Source: Clostridiales bacterium (GTDB taxonomy: Bacteria > Bacillota > Clostridia > Clostridiales > Clostridiaceae). From it: a stretch of 58,688 nt of DNA. The stretch's first letter is position 1, and every line of letters begins with the position of its first letter. Location: contig JAAYQS010000182.1 of NCBI GenBank assembly GCA_012519155.1, positions 1-58,688 on the forward strand, written 5' to 3'. Of this stretch, positions 26,311 through 36,304 are shown piece after piece. Made by a program: the position numbers and the translations under genes. The notes beneath the pieces were generated by a model, which saw only the letters and a list, made by a program, of their open reading frames with translations, ran no database searches and was not told the origin of the DNA.

Positions 26311-27462
26311 ATGCATGTTATGGTTGTACCATCTTGGTACTCATCAAAAGAAAATCCAGTTCACGGAAGTTTTTTTAAAGAACAGTTTAAAGCTTTGCAA
26401 GATTCTCAAGTTAAGGTTTCTGTTGCTTATAATGAAATTTGGCCTATTACGCAACTAAAAAAACATATTTTTGACACAAAGAAAATATCTTTTACTATAG
26501 AAGATGGGTTAAATACATATAGATATAAGAATTTTAATTTTTTACCTAAAAATAAAAATATGTTTAAGATATTTAATAAAAGAATGGAAAAGCTTTATTT
26601 AGAAATTGTTAAAAAAGAAGGAAAAGTTGATATTATACATGCTCATTCAGCCTTTTTTGGTGGAATTTCAGCATGTTACGTAGCAAAAAAATACAATATT
26701 CCTTTTGTTTTAACAGAGCATTCTTCTTTAAAATATGCAAAGTACGTTAAAAAGTCTTATATAGAATATATAATTGATACTTATAATAAGGCAGATAAGC
26801 TTATTGCAGTAGGAAATGGTCTTAAGGAAGAAATGGAAAATTACACTAAGAATCCTATAGTTGTTATAAATAATATTATTGATTTTTCTGTTTTTAATGA
26901 TAATTTTGTAAGTAGTACTTGGAAAAATGACACTATTAATCTTTTTTCTCTCTCATATTTGGTAGAAGAAAAAGGTATGGATAGACTTATAGAAGCCTTT
27001 AATGAAGCATTTAAGGGCAAAAATATAAGGCTTACTATTGGTGGTGATGGGCCTTTAAAACCAAAACTAGAAGAAATGACAAGAAAATATAATCTTGAAA
27101 ATCAAGTGAAATTTTTAGGAGCTTTAAGTAGACAGGAAGTAGCTAGAGAAATGGGCAAATGTGATGGTTTTGTACTTGCTTCTGAACATGAAACTTTTGG
27201 TGTTGTATATGTAGAAGCATTATCAATGGGAAAACCAATTCTCGGCACAGAAAATGGTGGCGCTTCTGATATAATAAATAATAGAAATGGAATAATAGTT
27301 AAAAATAAGGACCACAATGCCTTAGTTAAGGGACTTAAGGATTTTACAAAATCTTTAAATACATTTGATAAAAAACTTATAAGAGAAGAGTGTTTAAAGA
27401 ACTATTCAGCTGAAGTTATTGTAAATAAAATAAAAGAAATATATAAACAAATATGCAAATGA
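26311..27462 (+). CDS. Glycosyltransferase family 4
   Basis: A 383-residue GT4 enzyme. N-terminal VVPSWYSSKENPVHGSFFKEQ is typical of the family. HAHSAFFGGISACYVAKKYNIPFVLTEHS is the acceptor-side motif. Donor-side motifs are IGGDGPLKPKLEEM and the EX7E signature EHETFGVVYVEALSMGKPILGT followed by NGGASDII. It transfers a sugar from a nucleotide donor to a glycan or lipid; specificity cannot be read. Start ATG 26311 follows GAGGTAA at the end of the preceding gene, suggesting coupled translation. Confidence 0.9.
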   Translation: MHVMVVPSWYSSKENPVHGSFFKEQFKALQDSQVKVSVAYNEIWPITQLKKHIFDTKKISFTIEDGLNTYRYKNFNFLPKNKNMFKIFNKRMEKLYLEIVKKEGKVDIIHAHSAFFGGISACYVAKKYNIPFVLTEHSSLKYAKYVKKSYIEYIIDTYNKADKLIAVGNGLKEEMENYTKNPIVVINNIIDFSVFNDNFVSSTWKNDTINLFSLSYLVEEKGMDRLIEAFNEAFKGKNIRLTIGGDGPLKPKLEEMTRKYNLENQVKFLGALSRQEVAREMGKCDGFVLASEHETFGVVYVEALSMGKPILGTENGGASDIINNRNGIIVKNKDHNALVKGLKDFTKSLNTFDKKLIREECLKNYSAEVIVNKIKEIYKQICK

Positions 27463-27481
27463 AATTAGGAGTGATTAGAAA

Positions 27482-28138
27482 GTGAAATTTAACCAATTAA
27501 ACATTGAAGAATTTTTATGTGATTTATCATCAGAAAAACCATCTCCAGGAGGTGGGAGTGTTGCAGCTTTATTAGCAGCTCTTGCATCAAGTTTAAATTC
27601 AATGGTTTATTCTTTAACAATTAACAAGAAATCTTTTGAAAGTCTTGATAATGAAATACAAAAGACAGTTTTAGATTTTAAAGAAGCTTCAAATAAGTTT
27701 ACAAAAATATCATTAGATTTTATGGAACAAGATAGAGAAGCTTTTACAAAACTTATGGATTGTTTTAAAATGCCAAAGGAAACAGATGAAGAAAAAGAAG
27801 CAAGAAGCAAAGCTATTTTAGAAAAAACAATTAAAGCTTTAGAAGTTCCGTTAAATCTTGCTAGAAATTGTTATGAATTTTATGACAATATAGACACAGC
27901 ATTAAAATATGGAAATAAGATGCTTGCATCAGATGCAAGTTGTGCAGCTATTTTACTTCATTCTGCTATCGAATCTGCAATAGTAAATGTTAAGGTTAAT
28001 TTAAACAACTGCAGCAGTAAGAACTTCAAGGAAAAAATAGAAACAGAAATTGAAAATATAGAATTTAATTCTTTTTCAAGAAAAAATATTGTATGTAATA
28101 TGGCAGAGGAAGTATTTTATCCTGAGTCAGCTTTATAG
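27482..28138 (+). CDS. Cyclodeaminase/cyclohydrolase-family protein (FTCD_C type)
   Basis: A 218-residue helical protein of the formiminotransferase-cyclodeaminase C-terminal family. Hallmark N-terminus: FLCDLSSEKPSPGGGSVAALLAALASSLNSMV. Then DFKEASNKFTKISLDFMEQDREAFTKLMDCFKMPKETDEEKEAR and ALKYGNKMLASDASCAAILLHSA. Relatives act on formimino- or methenyl-tetrahydrofolate, but the free-standing clostridial forms are not well characterised. Start is GTG 27482, preceded by TTAGGAGTG. It is the last gene of the run before a bidirectional terminator shared with pdaA. Confidence 0.88.
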   Translation: MKFNQLNIEEFLCDLSSEKPSPGGGSVAALLAALASSLNSMVYSLTINKKSFESLDNEIQKTVLDFKEASNKFTKISLDFMEQDREAFTKLMDCFKMPKETDEEKEARSKAILEKTIKALEVPLNLARNCYEFYDNIDTALKYGNKMLASDASCAAILLHSAIESAIVNVKVNLNNCSSKNFKEKIETEIENIEFNSFSRKNIVCNMAEEVFYPESAL

Positions 28139-28175
28139 TAAAAAGGTGGGAATAAGTCCCACCTTTACATTTTTA
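28138..28175. terminator. Bidirectional terminator between convergent genes
   Basis: AAAGGTGGGA with TCCCACCTTT around ATAAG, with A-rich and T-rich flanks on both sides. It serves the + strand gene ending at 28138 and pdaA ending at 28173. Confidence 0.8.
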
Positions 28176-28943
28176 ATTTAAATCATTAAGGGATTTAAAT
28201 TCATAACCTTCGTTTTGTAAATCTAATAAAACAGTCTTTAAAATTTCGGTATTTGTTTTTGAAACTGCATGAAGAAGTATAATAGCACCTGGATGAACTC
28301 CATTTTTAATTTTTTCAATAGCATATTCTTTTGATGGTTGATCTTCTGTTAACCAATCTTTATAGGCAAAACTCCAAAATATAGTTTTGTATCCCATATT
28401 TTTAGTTTTTTCTAAAGAAGCTTTAGAATATTTGCCCATGGGAGGTCTAAAAAACTTTGGCATTTCTTGTCCTGTTAATTCTTTAAAAGCATCTTCAACA
28501 TCTGTTAATTCTTTTTTGAATTTTTCATTGTCTGTTATTGAAGCCATTGAAGGATGATGATTTGAATGATTGCAAACAAGGTGTCCTTCATTAGTCATTC
28601 TTTTTATTATATCAGGTTCTGAATCTATGTAAGGTTTAACTACAAAAAAAGCAGCAGGAATATTAAGCTCTTTTAATGTATCTAAAATATCATTTGTATA
28701 GCCTTTTTCATATCCTTCATCAAAAGTAAGATATAATGTTTTTTCATTATTATTATTTATATAATAGGCATCATAATCTTTTAAAAATGCTTCTGATTCT
28801 TTAGGACATTCAGGAATTTGATTTTTTTCTCTTTGGACATAGTACCAGTTTAGTTCAGTATCAGATGTGTTTGAAAAGCCATAGTAAGGCAAAAAGGTTA
28901 TTAATAATATAATAGTTAATGTGAAACAAAAAAATTTTCGCAT
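28173..28943 (-). CDS. pdaA: Muramic-delta-lactam de-N-acetylase (polysaccharide deacetylase)
   Basis: A 256-residue NodB-homology deacetylase with an N-terminal signal or anchor helix (residues 4-22). Motifs: LYLTFDEGYEKGYT (metal and base Asp region), HSNHHPSMAS (metal His pair), FRPPMGKYS, and C-terminal IILLHAVSKTNTEIL. The spacing and the WYYVQREKNQIPECP N-terminus match PdaA, which prepares muramic-delta-lactam in the spore cortex so that germination lytic enzymes recognise it. Start ATG (complement of 28941-28943) follows AAGGAGGA. In Bacillus this gene is made in the forespore; I did not find a clear SigG site. Confidence 0.88.
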   Translation of the reverse strand: MRKFFCFTLTIILLITFLPYYGFSNTSDTELNWYYVQREKNQIPECPKESEAFLKDYDAYYINNNNEKTLYLTFDEGYEKGYTNDILDTLKELNIPAAFFVVKPYIDSEPDIIKRMTNEGHLVCNHSNHHPSMASITDNEKFKKELTDVEDAFKELTGQEMPKFFRPPMGKYSKASLEKTKNMGYKTIFWSFAYKDWLTEDQPSKEYAIEKIKNGVHPGAIILLHAVSKTNTEILKTVLLDLQNEGYEFKSLNDLN

Positions 28944-29141
28944 AAATTTTCCTCCTTAATTTTTTATGATATATATTAGTTTTTCACAAATATAAATAAT
29001 ATATTCTTTTGGTAATTTGTATTTTTTAAAGAATAAATTGTAAATATTGATATAAAATAAAAAAAAGGTTAAAATAGTACAGTAACAAAATATATATTGA
29101 TTTAGTGATTAAGTAATGTATTAATAAAAGTAGGGGGAGAA

Positions 29142-32100
29142 ATGATTAAATTTAAGAATTTACTTATTGGAACTTTAATTATAGGGGGGATTATTTCATT
29201 TTTTGGTACAAATGTTAAGGCTGAAGAAGATTATAATAAAATTAATTCGCGTATTGATTATATACCAAATGAAGAAACAACATTTAACATATCTACAAAT
29301 TCAAATTTTAATATGAACAAGGTAATGAAAAATAATTTTGTTCAAGGTGGAACTTTGTGGAAAGAAGTTGACAAAATTGAACGTTATGGGAAAACTTATA
29401 ATAGTACTGTTTTTGATTTTGTTTCTGGTTATGATAATAATAAGAAGTATGGCAACAAAGGAAAATATGTTGAATCTAAAGAAAAATATGGTATATATAG
29501 AGATTATAAAACTAATGAACAGCAAAGAAAGCTTCTAGTAGATGAATTAGTTAATATGTTGTCAACAGATAGATTGTATGGGCAAAACGGCCGGTATTCA
29601 GCAACTAGATGGGCATTGAGCAAATATGATGACAAATCTTATATTGAAGATATAGATATGAGGATAGCGGATTTAAAAAATACAAAAACTCAATTAGAAG
29701 CCATTGAATTTGAATTGAAAACTTTATACCAAAATGCAGCAGATACCATGGTAGGTGGTTTTCATATAACTAACACTTATAATAAACAAGATTATATTCA
29801 AATGAATGCCGGATATTATATGGGAGTTTTTGCTGATCAAAAAAATAATTATGATGTAAAAAATTATTATAATGCTAAATTAAAAAAAGAAGTAGAAAAG
29901 GCTTCAAAATATAATTTGTCAGCTTATTTAGATAAAGGTGAATCTAGAGAAGATATACAAATGGTAGATTTGGAGTCAATGCTCAATGAATGTCCTAGTC
30001 AAAAACAATTATTTTACTATAATATGAATAAATTACTAGATTTCATTTCTAAGAATGCAAAGTCAGGTAAAATAAGTACAAAATCAGGAGCTACAACATA
30101 TATTTACACAAGAGAAGATTCGCCACTTAAGGTTTCTAATTTAAGCAGTATATTTGAAGGTACTTACAAATTACCTTTTAATACCACTAAAGAAATAGAT
30201 TGGCATAATGCAATAGGCGATGCATATGGCTCAATGATTGCAAAAGTTACTTTTAATAGTAATAATACATTTAATATTGATTTTAATTATTATCTTCAAG
30301 ATCAATATATATGGGGAAGTAATTATAATAGAGCAGGTAGTAATGCAAGGGCAGCATCTGAAGGAGGTTTATCAATTCTTTGCAAGGTAGGATATTCTGC
30401 TAAAAAAGGGGTGCTTCAAGAAATAGAGGGAAAAGATACTGTAGATTATGTAGAAGAAACTGTAACACCTAAGGAATATAAAATGCTTGGTATATATAAT
30501 GACAGCTATAAAAATCTTTCCTTAAATTATCGTTTTCCGGCAAAGGATCCACAAGAAAAAAATAGAATTTATTATTATGATGATAATGCAAAGTTACTAA
30601 AAACATTAATGTTAAACAAATCAGAAGAACTTACTCTTGAAACTTCTTTAACTAGTAAAGAAGGTTATAAATTAGTTGGGTGGGTTGATCGTGTAGAAGG
30701 AAGTGAGTTATATCCTATTGAATCTGAAGAAGCAATTTATCCAGAAAAGGATATGATATTAACTCCTAAATATGAAAGATTAAATGTTGTAACATTTAAA
30801 GATTATGATGGAACTATACTAAATACACAATATGTGGAAAGAGGAAAAAGCGCTGTGGCACCTAAAGATCCTGTAAGCAACAGGGAAGGATATTATTTTA
30901 CATCATGGGATAAGGAGTTTGATTCTATTTATAGAGATACAACGATTACTGCTAAATATGCATTAAAAAAATATAAGGTTAAGTATTATGATAAAGATGG
31001 TAAAATAATTGGACATCCAATAATATACAAGCATGGTTCTGATGGTACTGGTGATGTTAAGGCACCTGAATATCCTGGATATACTTTTAAAGGATGGGAT
31101 AAGGATATTACCAATATAACATCTGACATGAATGTAAAAGCTATATATGAAAAAAATAAATATTCTGTAGAATTTAGAGGATATAAAAATGGAATTAAAG
31201 ATTCTTTAATAGACAAACAAACTGTAGAATATGGAAATAGTGCAATTGCCCCTACAGTGCCAAATGATCCAGCTTATACATTCTTAAAATGGGATAGGGA
31301 TTATAGCATTATTACAGCAAATACAGTAGTAAATGGTGTATATTCAATAAATGAATATAAAGTTTCTTTTGTTGATTATGATGATAAATTATTAAGTATG
31401 CAAACTGTTAAATATGGAGATAGTGCAATTGCTCCTAAAAGTCCAGTTAGAGAAGGATATATATTTAAGGGATGGGACAAGTCCTTTAATAGAGTAACAT
31501 CATCTATAAAAGTAGAGCCTGTTTATGAAAAAATTAAAAATAAAGTTGTTTTTAAGGATAATATAACAGGAAAAGTTATATTTACTCAGTATGTATCTTA
31601 TAATGAGAATGCAAAAGTTCCAACTATACCAGAAGTAGAAGGATATACTTTCGTTAATTGGCAAGGTGATTATTCAAATGTTAAAGAGCCAAAAGAAATA
31701 ATAGCAAATTACAAAAAAAGGAATATTCTGTTATATTTAATGATATTAATGGAAATATAATTAAGGAACAAAAAGTAAAATACTTAGATGATGCACAGGC
31801 ACCAGAAGTTCCACAGGAAGAAGGATATGACTTTAATGGATGGGATAATTCATTTGAAAATGTAAAAGGTGATTTAGTAGTTAATGCTAAGTATTCAAAG
31901 AAAAAATTTAAAGTTGTTTTTAAAGATGTAGAAGGTAATGTACTATCAAATCAAACTGTGGAATATGGTGATTCAGCAATAGAACCACAAGTAGAATTGG
32001 AAAAAGGAATGAAATTTAATGGTTGGGATAAATCTTTTGATTTTATAACTGAAGATATTGAAATTAGCGCATTATCAGAAAAAATAATGTTTAATGTTGT

Positions 32101-32614
32101 ATTTAAAAACATGTGTGGCGACATAATAAGCACTCAAGCCATAGCGTATGGTGAGGATGCAAAAGAACCTGAAATACCACAAGAAGAAGGATATACTTTT
32201 GTTAAGTGGAGTAGCAAATTTACAAAAATAAAATCAAATAAAGAAATTAAAGCAATATACAAAGTAAATAAATATACTGTTACATTTTTAGATATTGATG
32301 GTGATGCTATGGAGATTCATCATGTTACTTATGGAAATAAAGCTCCTGAACCATTGCCTCCTGAAGTTGAAGGGAAAATCTTTGATGGATGGGATACAGA
32401 TTTTTCTTCAGTAAAAACTGACCTTGTAGTAAAGCCAATTTATAAAAATGTTGAGGTTAAAGGTGAAGAAAAAGATAATGATAATAATCAAGATAAAAAT
32501 AATTCTGAAAGTGGTAAAACTTATGATGAGAATATGTCTAATGTAGTACTTATTATTATTTCTATGTTTTTTGGAATTTTTGGGACAAAAAAATTAAGTA
32601 AAAATAAAAATTAA
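29142..32614 (+). pseudogene. Secreted InlB-B-repeat protein, single -1 frameshift
   Basis: A large exported protein: signal peptide (residues 1-28, ending VKA), an unrecognised domain of about 500 residues with a long Tyr/Asn-rich region, then about nine InlB B-repeats (Listeria-Bacteroides repeat type) of 65-70 residues. Each repeat runs hydrophobic-VxFxDxDG to KGWDK to IxAxY. The first five and a half repeats read to 31717. The reading then shifts at CAAAAAAAGG (31712-31721), where seven A stand and eight restore the frame, and the remaining repeats continue to 32614 (stop-to-stop reading includes 31958-32614). The end has a hydrophobic segment NVVLIIISMFFGIFG and KKLSKNKN, with no LPXTG. 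Likely surface adhesion, inferred. Start ATG 29142 follows AGGGGGAG. Confidence 0.8.
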
Positions 32615-32620
32615 TATATA

Positions 32621-32655
32621 GGTATGGTTTTCATAGCCATACCTTATAATTATGT
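32621..32655 (+). terminator. Weak terminator after the InlB-repeat gene
   Basis: AGGTATGG with CCATACCT around a 9-base loop (about 32620-32643). The T tract is interrupted (TATAATTATG). Confidence 0.5.
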
Positions 32656-32737
32656 ATATGAAAAATTTATTAGTATAAGTTATGATATAGAGTCATTATA
32701 TATTTTCTGTAGTAGTTTAATAAAGATTTAAGTAACA

Positions 32738-32765
32738 TTGACTTTTTTACTAGAAAATATATAAT
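32738..32765 (+). promoter_or_regulatory. Promoter upstream of ychF
   Basis: TTGACT 32738-32743, 16 bases, TATAAT 32760-32765. A start near 32772 is followed within 15 bases by a terminator-like hairpin. Confidence 0.65.
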
Positions 32766-32786
32766 AAAAATATAATGAAATTTTGT

Positions 32787-32820
32787 GCTTTAGAAGCTTT
32801 GGCTTTTAAGCTTTTTTTTT
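32787..32820 (+). terminator. Attenuator-like terminator in the ychF leader
   Basis: GCTTTAGAAGC (32787-32797) with GCTTTTAAGC (32802-32811) followed by T9. It lies between the promoter and the gene, so most transcripts might stop here unless the hairpin is avoided. Confidence 0.6.
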
Positions 32821-32873
32821 GAAGCTATTAATAAAGTTTCTAATAATTTAAATAAGAGAGGATGTACATATAA

Positions 32874-33971
32874 ATGAAATTAGGAATAGTTGGTTTACCA
32901 AATGTAGGTAAAAGTACTTTGTTTAATGCAATAACAAAAGCTGGAGCAGAATCAGCTAATTACCCATTCTGTACTATAGAACCAAATGTTGGAGTTGTAT
33001 CAGTACCAGATAAAAGATTAGATGTTTTAGAAGAAATGTATAAGTCAAAGAAAAAGGTTTATACTGCAATAGAATTTTATGATATAGCAGGTCTTGTTAA
33101 AGGAGCATCAAAAGGTGAAGGACTTGGAAATAAATTCTTATCACATATAAGAGAAGTTTCTGCAATTGTACATGTTGTAAGATGTTTTAATGATGAAAAT
33201 GTAGTTCATGTTGAAGGGTCAGTTGATCCTATTAGAGATATTGAAACTATTAATCTTGAACTTATTTTTTCAGACCTTGAAGTTCTAGAAAGAAGAATGG
33301 AAAAAACAGTTAAGCTTGCGCGTTCTGGAGATAAAACTGCAAAATTTGAATATGGAATTATGGAAAAAATCAAAGCTCAGCTAGAAAAAAATCTTCCTGT
33401 TAGAACACTTGAATTTTCTGATGAAGAAAAGGAATTTGTAAAAGGATTATTTATGATAACTTCAAAGCCAGTATTATATGCTTGTAACGTTTCAGAAGAT
33501 GATATAATGAATGGAACTTCAGAAAATGATTACGTTAAACAAGTAAGAGAATATGCAAAAAAAGAAAATTCAGAAGTTATGGTAGTTTGTGCCAAATTAG
33601 AAGAAGATTTATCAGGACTTGAAGATGAAGAAAAAGCAGAAATGCTTAAGGAATATGGATTAGAAGAATCTGGTCTTGATAAGTTAATTCAAGCATCATA
33701 TAAACTATTAGGACTTATGAGTTTCTTAACTGCAGGAGAACAGGAAGTAAGAGCTTGGACTATAAAGATGGGAACAAAAGCACCTAAAGCTGCTGGTAAG
33801 ATTCACAGTGATATTGAAAGAGGATTTATAAGAGCTGAAATAGTAACGTTTGACGATTTAGTTGAATGTGGTTCAGAAGCTAAGGCAAAAGAAAAAGGTT
33901 TATACAGATTAGAAGGTAAAGATTATGTTATGCAAGATGGAGATGTGGTAAACTTTAGATTTAATGTATAA
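32874..33971 (+). CDS. ychF: Redox-regulated ATPase YchF
   Basis: A 365-residue Obg-related P-loop protein, normal length. N-terminal G domain: GIVGLPNVGKSTLFNAIT, YPFCTIEPNVGVV, EFYDIAGLVKGASKGEGLGNKFL. In the fourth motif position it has CNVSEDD rather than NKxD, in line with the ATP preference of YchF. The coiled-coil hairpin is at about residues 130-200, and the C-terminal TGS domain has LTAGEQEVRAWTIKMGTKAPKAAGKIHSDIERGF. It associates with ribosomes and stress responses. Start ATG 32874 follows GAGAGGA, and the leader carries a terminator. Confidence 0.95.
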   Translation: MKLGIVGLPNVGKSTLFNAITKAGAESANYPFCTIEPNVGVVSVPDKRLDVLEEMYKSKKKVYTAIEFYDIAGLVKGASKGEGLGNKFLSHIREVSAIVHVVRCFNDENVVHVEGSVDPIRDIETINLELIFSDLEVLERRMEKTVKLARSGDKTAKFEYGIMEKIKAQLEKNLPVRTLEFSDEEKEFVKGLFMITSKPVLYACNVSEDDIMNGTSENDYVKQVREYAKKENSEVMVVCAKLEEDLSGLEDEEKAEMLKEYGLEESGLDKLIQASYKLLGLMSFLTAGEQEVRAWTIKMGTKAPKAAGKIHSDIERGFIRAEIVTFDDLVECGSEAKAKEKGLYRLEGKDYVMQDGDVVNFRFNV

Positions 33972-34005
33972 AATTATTAATCTCTAATTTAAATAGGCGT
34001 AGCTC

Positions 34006-34303
34006 TGAAATTAAGAATTAATAATTAAGTGGCTTTTGCGCTTTGCTTAAAAGCCAATCTCCATAGGAGATAATTAATAATTATTGTGTTTAGGTCCAAA
34101 GCATTGGTATTAATAGGCCTTGTGTAAAGTTTAGTGTAAGCCTTGAAATTGAAGTTTGTCCACATACATACAATATAAATTAAAATTTTTGCGAGGCAAG
34201 GAGCAAAAATCTCCTCAATTATTAATCATTAATTCTTAATTAATCAAGGCCGTAAGTGATAAAGAATAGAAAGTGAAATGAAGCAAATAATTGAGACCAT
34301 AAA
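34006..34303 (+). repeat. Structured intergenic repeat, copy C (complete)
   Basis: TGAAATTAAG edge from 34006, H1 GGCTTTT/AAAAGCC, H2 ATCTCC/GGAGAT with loop ATA, middle with TTTGTCCAC, H4 ATTTTTGC (34185-34192) with GCAAAAAT (34203-34210), only three heptamers, and a tail ending TTGAGACCAT. The edge begins about 35 bases after the ychF stop. The preceding 30 bases (GGCGTAGCTCTGAAATTAAG) also match the flank of copy D, so the element may start slightly earlier. Confidence 0.82.
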
Positions 34304-34329
34304 AGCATATAATTGATTCCGCATTTAAA

Positions 34330-34378
34330 TAGCTGCAGATTTAGATTTTTTTATTTCTAAATTTGTAGCTTTTTTTTA
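34330..34378 (+). terminator. Terminator upstream of mraZ
   Basis: AGCTGCAGATTTAGA with TCTAAATTTGTAGCT (two G.U), then T7. It insulates the wall cluster from ychF and repeat C. Confidence 0.75.
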
Positions 34379-34425
34379 TAAAAAAGAAGGAATATTAAAT
34401 TTAACGGCGAATACTATGAAAGTAG

Positions 34426-34794
34426 TTGAAAGTGGAGAAAAGTGGTTTAAAGTTTGTTATAACTAAAGGCTTAGATGGATGTCTTTATGCTTATCCACTT
34501 GAAGAACGGAAAATATTTGAAGAGAAGCTAAAAAAATTACCTTTAACCAATAAAAATGCTAGAGCTTTTGTAAGATTCTTTTTTTCTGGTGCAACAGAAA
34601 TTGAAATGGATAAACAAGGCAGAGGATTAATTCCTCAAAATTTAAAAGAATATGCTGGTATAGAAAAGGAAATAGTAAGTATAGGAGTACTAACAAGGGT
34701 TGAAATTTGGAGTAAGGAAAAATGGCAACAATACAATGATTCAAATATTGATTATGAATCTATCGCTGAAAATATGAATGACTTAGGAATTTAA
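34426..34794 (+). pseudogene. mraZ: MraZ, N-terminally truncated
   Basis: MraZ is the DNA-binding repressor of the wall and division cluster, made of two AbrB-like domains. The frame from TTG 34426 matches the family from about residue 28 onward: [71 protein letters not shown]. The first 25-30 residues (the usual MFxGEYxHxxDxKGRLxIP DNA-binding segment) are absent. The nominal N-terminus MKVEKSG is encoded by operator-like 10-bp repeats, and there is no ribosome site before TTG 34426. It looks as if a deletion joined the operator to codon 28. The C-terminal domain is intact. Followed 11 bases later by rsmH. Confidence 0.8.
34429..34455 (+). promoter_or_regulatory. MraZ-box-like operator repeats
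   Basis: AAAGTGG at 34429-34435, AAAGTGG at 34439-34445 and AAAGTTT at 34449-34455, with an exact 10-base period. MraZ is known to bind such spaced GTGG-type direct repeats just upstream of its own gene. Here they overlap the start of the truncated mraZ frame. Confidence 0.6.
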
Positions 34795-34805
34795 AGGAGC
34801 AAAAT

Positions 34806-35741
34806 ATGGAATTTAAACATGTATCGGTACTATTAGAGGAATGTTTAGAGGGGCTTAATATTAAAGAAAATGGAGTGTATGTAGATTGCACATTAGGTGG
34901 TGCAGGACATTCAAGTGAAATTCTTAAAAGAATTTCTAAAGATCGTGGAATTTTGGTTGGTATTGACCAAGATTCTGATGCATTAAAGGCAGCAAGAGAA
35001 AGGCTTAAGGATTATAAAAATGTAAAATATGTACATAACAATTTCTATAATATAGATGACATATTAGAAAACTTAAATATTGATAAAGTTGACGGCATAC
35101 TTATGGACCTTGGAGTTTCATCATATCAGCTTGACGAAGGTGCAAGGGGATTTAGTTATATGAAAGATGCAAAGCTTGATATGAGAATGAATAGGGACAA
35201 TGATTTTTCCGCATATGATGTTGTTAATAATTATTCCCTTGAAGATTTACATAGAATTATAAAGGATTATGGAGAAGAACGGTTTGCAAAAAGGATTGCC
35301 AGTTTTATTGTTGAAAGAAGACAAGAAAAACCAATATTAACCACATTGGAACTTGCAGACATTATAAAATCTGCTATTCCAGCTAAGATGAGAAGAGAAG
35401 GACCTCATCCTGCAAAAAGAACTTTTCAAGCAATAAGAATTGAAGTAAATAGTGAACTTAAAATCCTTAATAAAACCATTGAAGATGGAGTAAATAGACT
35501 AAATAAAGGTGGAAGAATGGCAATAATTACATTTCATTCATTAGAAGATAGAATTGTAAAGCTTAAATTTAGAGAACTTGCAGATCCATGTACATGTCCA
35601 AAGGAATTTCCTGTTTGTATATGTGGAAAGAAACCTTTAGTAAAGCTTGTAAAAAGAAAGCCCATAGAACCTTCAAAAGAAGAAGTAGAAACAAATCCAA
35701 GAAGTAGAAGTGCGAAGTTAAGAATAATAGAAAGAATATGA
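34806..35741 (+). CDS. rsmH: 16S rRNA (cytosine1402-N4)-methyltransferase
   Basis: A 311-residue RsmH (MraW), which uses S-adenosylmethionine to methylate N4 of C1402 in 16S rRNA. Motifs: [13 protein letters not shown] at the N-terminus, [16 protein letters not shown] (SAM site), [63 protein letters not shown] and [10 protein letters not shown]. The C-terminus carries [16 protein letters not shown], a cysteine pattern found in Firmicute RsmH, and [13 protein letters not shown]. Start ATG 34806 follows AAAGGAG. Second gene of the mraZ cluster. Confidence 0.97.
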   Translation: MEFKHVSVLLEECLEGLNIKENGVYVDCTLGGAGHSSEILKRISKDRGILVGIDQDSDALKAARERLKDYKNVKYVHNNFYNIDDILENLNIDKVDGILMDLGVSSYQLDEGARGFSYMKDAKLDMRMNRDNDFSAYDVVNNYSLEDLHRIIKDYGEERFAKRIASFIVERRQEKPILTTLELADIIKSAIPAKMRREGPHPAKRTFQAIRIEVNSELKILNKTIEDGVNRLNKGGRMAIITFHSLEDRIVKLKFRELADPCTCPKEFPVCICGKKPLVKLVKRKPIEPSKEEVETNPRSRSAKLRIIERI

Positions 35742-35769
35742 TGTATAAAGTATTTGGGGTGTGAATATA

Positions 35770-36276
35770 ATGTTAGTAAAAGAAGTGGAATATTATAATA
35801 ATGAAAATACACTTAATTATCCTAAAAAAAGGGCAAGGGAAGAAGAAAGAAAAAAATACGATGAGTTAAGAAGAGCTAAAAGAAATAGAGAAAAAAGAAA
35901 AAGAGCTCAGTCAAAATTAAAAAGAAAAATTGCTTTTGAAGTTATAAGTGTAGCTTTTATAGCAGGAATAATAACTTTGGCAATAGATAGTAGAGTATTT
36001 AATATGCAAAGTCAACTAACTGCAATTAATAAGCAAATTGAAACTGTAAAAGCTGATAACGAAGATTTGACAGTTAAACTTTTACAAACTGGCTCTTTAG
36101 ATGATATTGAAATAAATACTCAAAATAGATTAGGAATGGTTTCTACAACGAAGGAAAATATTATTACTGTTGATTTGTCAAAAAATTATTTTCGACAATT
36201 AGATGATGAAGATAAGGCGGCTAAGGAAGAAAATCTTAGCATTTATCAAAAAATAAAATTAGCATTAGAAAAATAA
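35770..36276 (+). CDS. ftsL: Cell division protein FtsL
   Basis: A 168-residue bitopic membrane protein. A highly basic cytoplasmic region (about 18-58) is followed by one helix (FEVISVAFIAGIITLAI, about 60-76) and an extracytoplasmic coiled coil (QSQLTAINKQIETVKADNEDLTVKL) with the LDDIEINTQNRLGM tail typical of FtsL/septum-formation proteins. FtsL joins FtsQ (DivIB) and FtsB (DivIC) to activate septal wall synthesis. Start ATG 35770 follows GGGGTG. The in-frame GTG 35761 overlaps the ribosome site. Called from position between rsmH and spoVD and from topology. Confidence 0.85.
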   Translation: MLVKEVEYYNNENTLNYPKKRAREEERKKYDELRRAKRNREKRKRAQSKLKRKIAFEVISVAFIAGIITLAIDSRVFNMQSQLTAINKQIETVKADNEDLTVKLLQTGSLDDIEINTQNRLGMVSTTKENIITVDLSKNYFRQLDDEDKAAKEENLSIYQKIKLALEK

Positions 36277-36304
36277 AAAACAAAGCATTAAAACTTGCAG
36301 GTTT

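Noticed and set aside
31712-31722. Programmed frameshifting in the InlB-repeat gene
   Set aside because: The A7 tract could slip, but there is no stimulator and surface proteins of this type are not known to use it. Indel or phase variation is simpler.
29142-32614. LPXTG sorting signal at the end of the InlB-repeat protein
   Set aside because: The C-terminus has a hydrophobic stretch and basic tail but no LPXTG-like motif before it.
34398-34425. Alternative mraZ N-terminus from a frame reading FNGEYY
   Set aside because: It resembles the family start but has no start codon, hits a stop three codons later and is out of frame with the conserved part.
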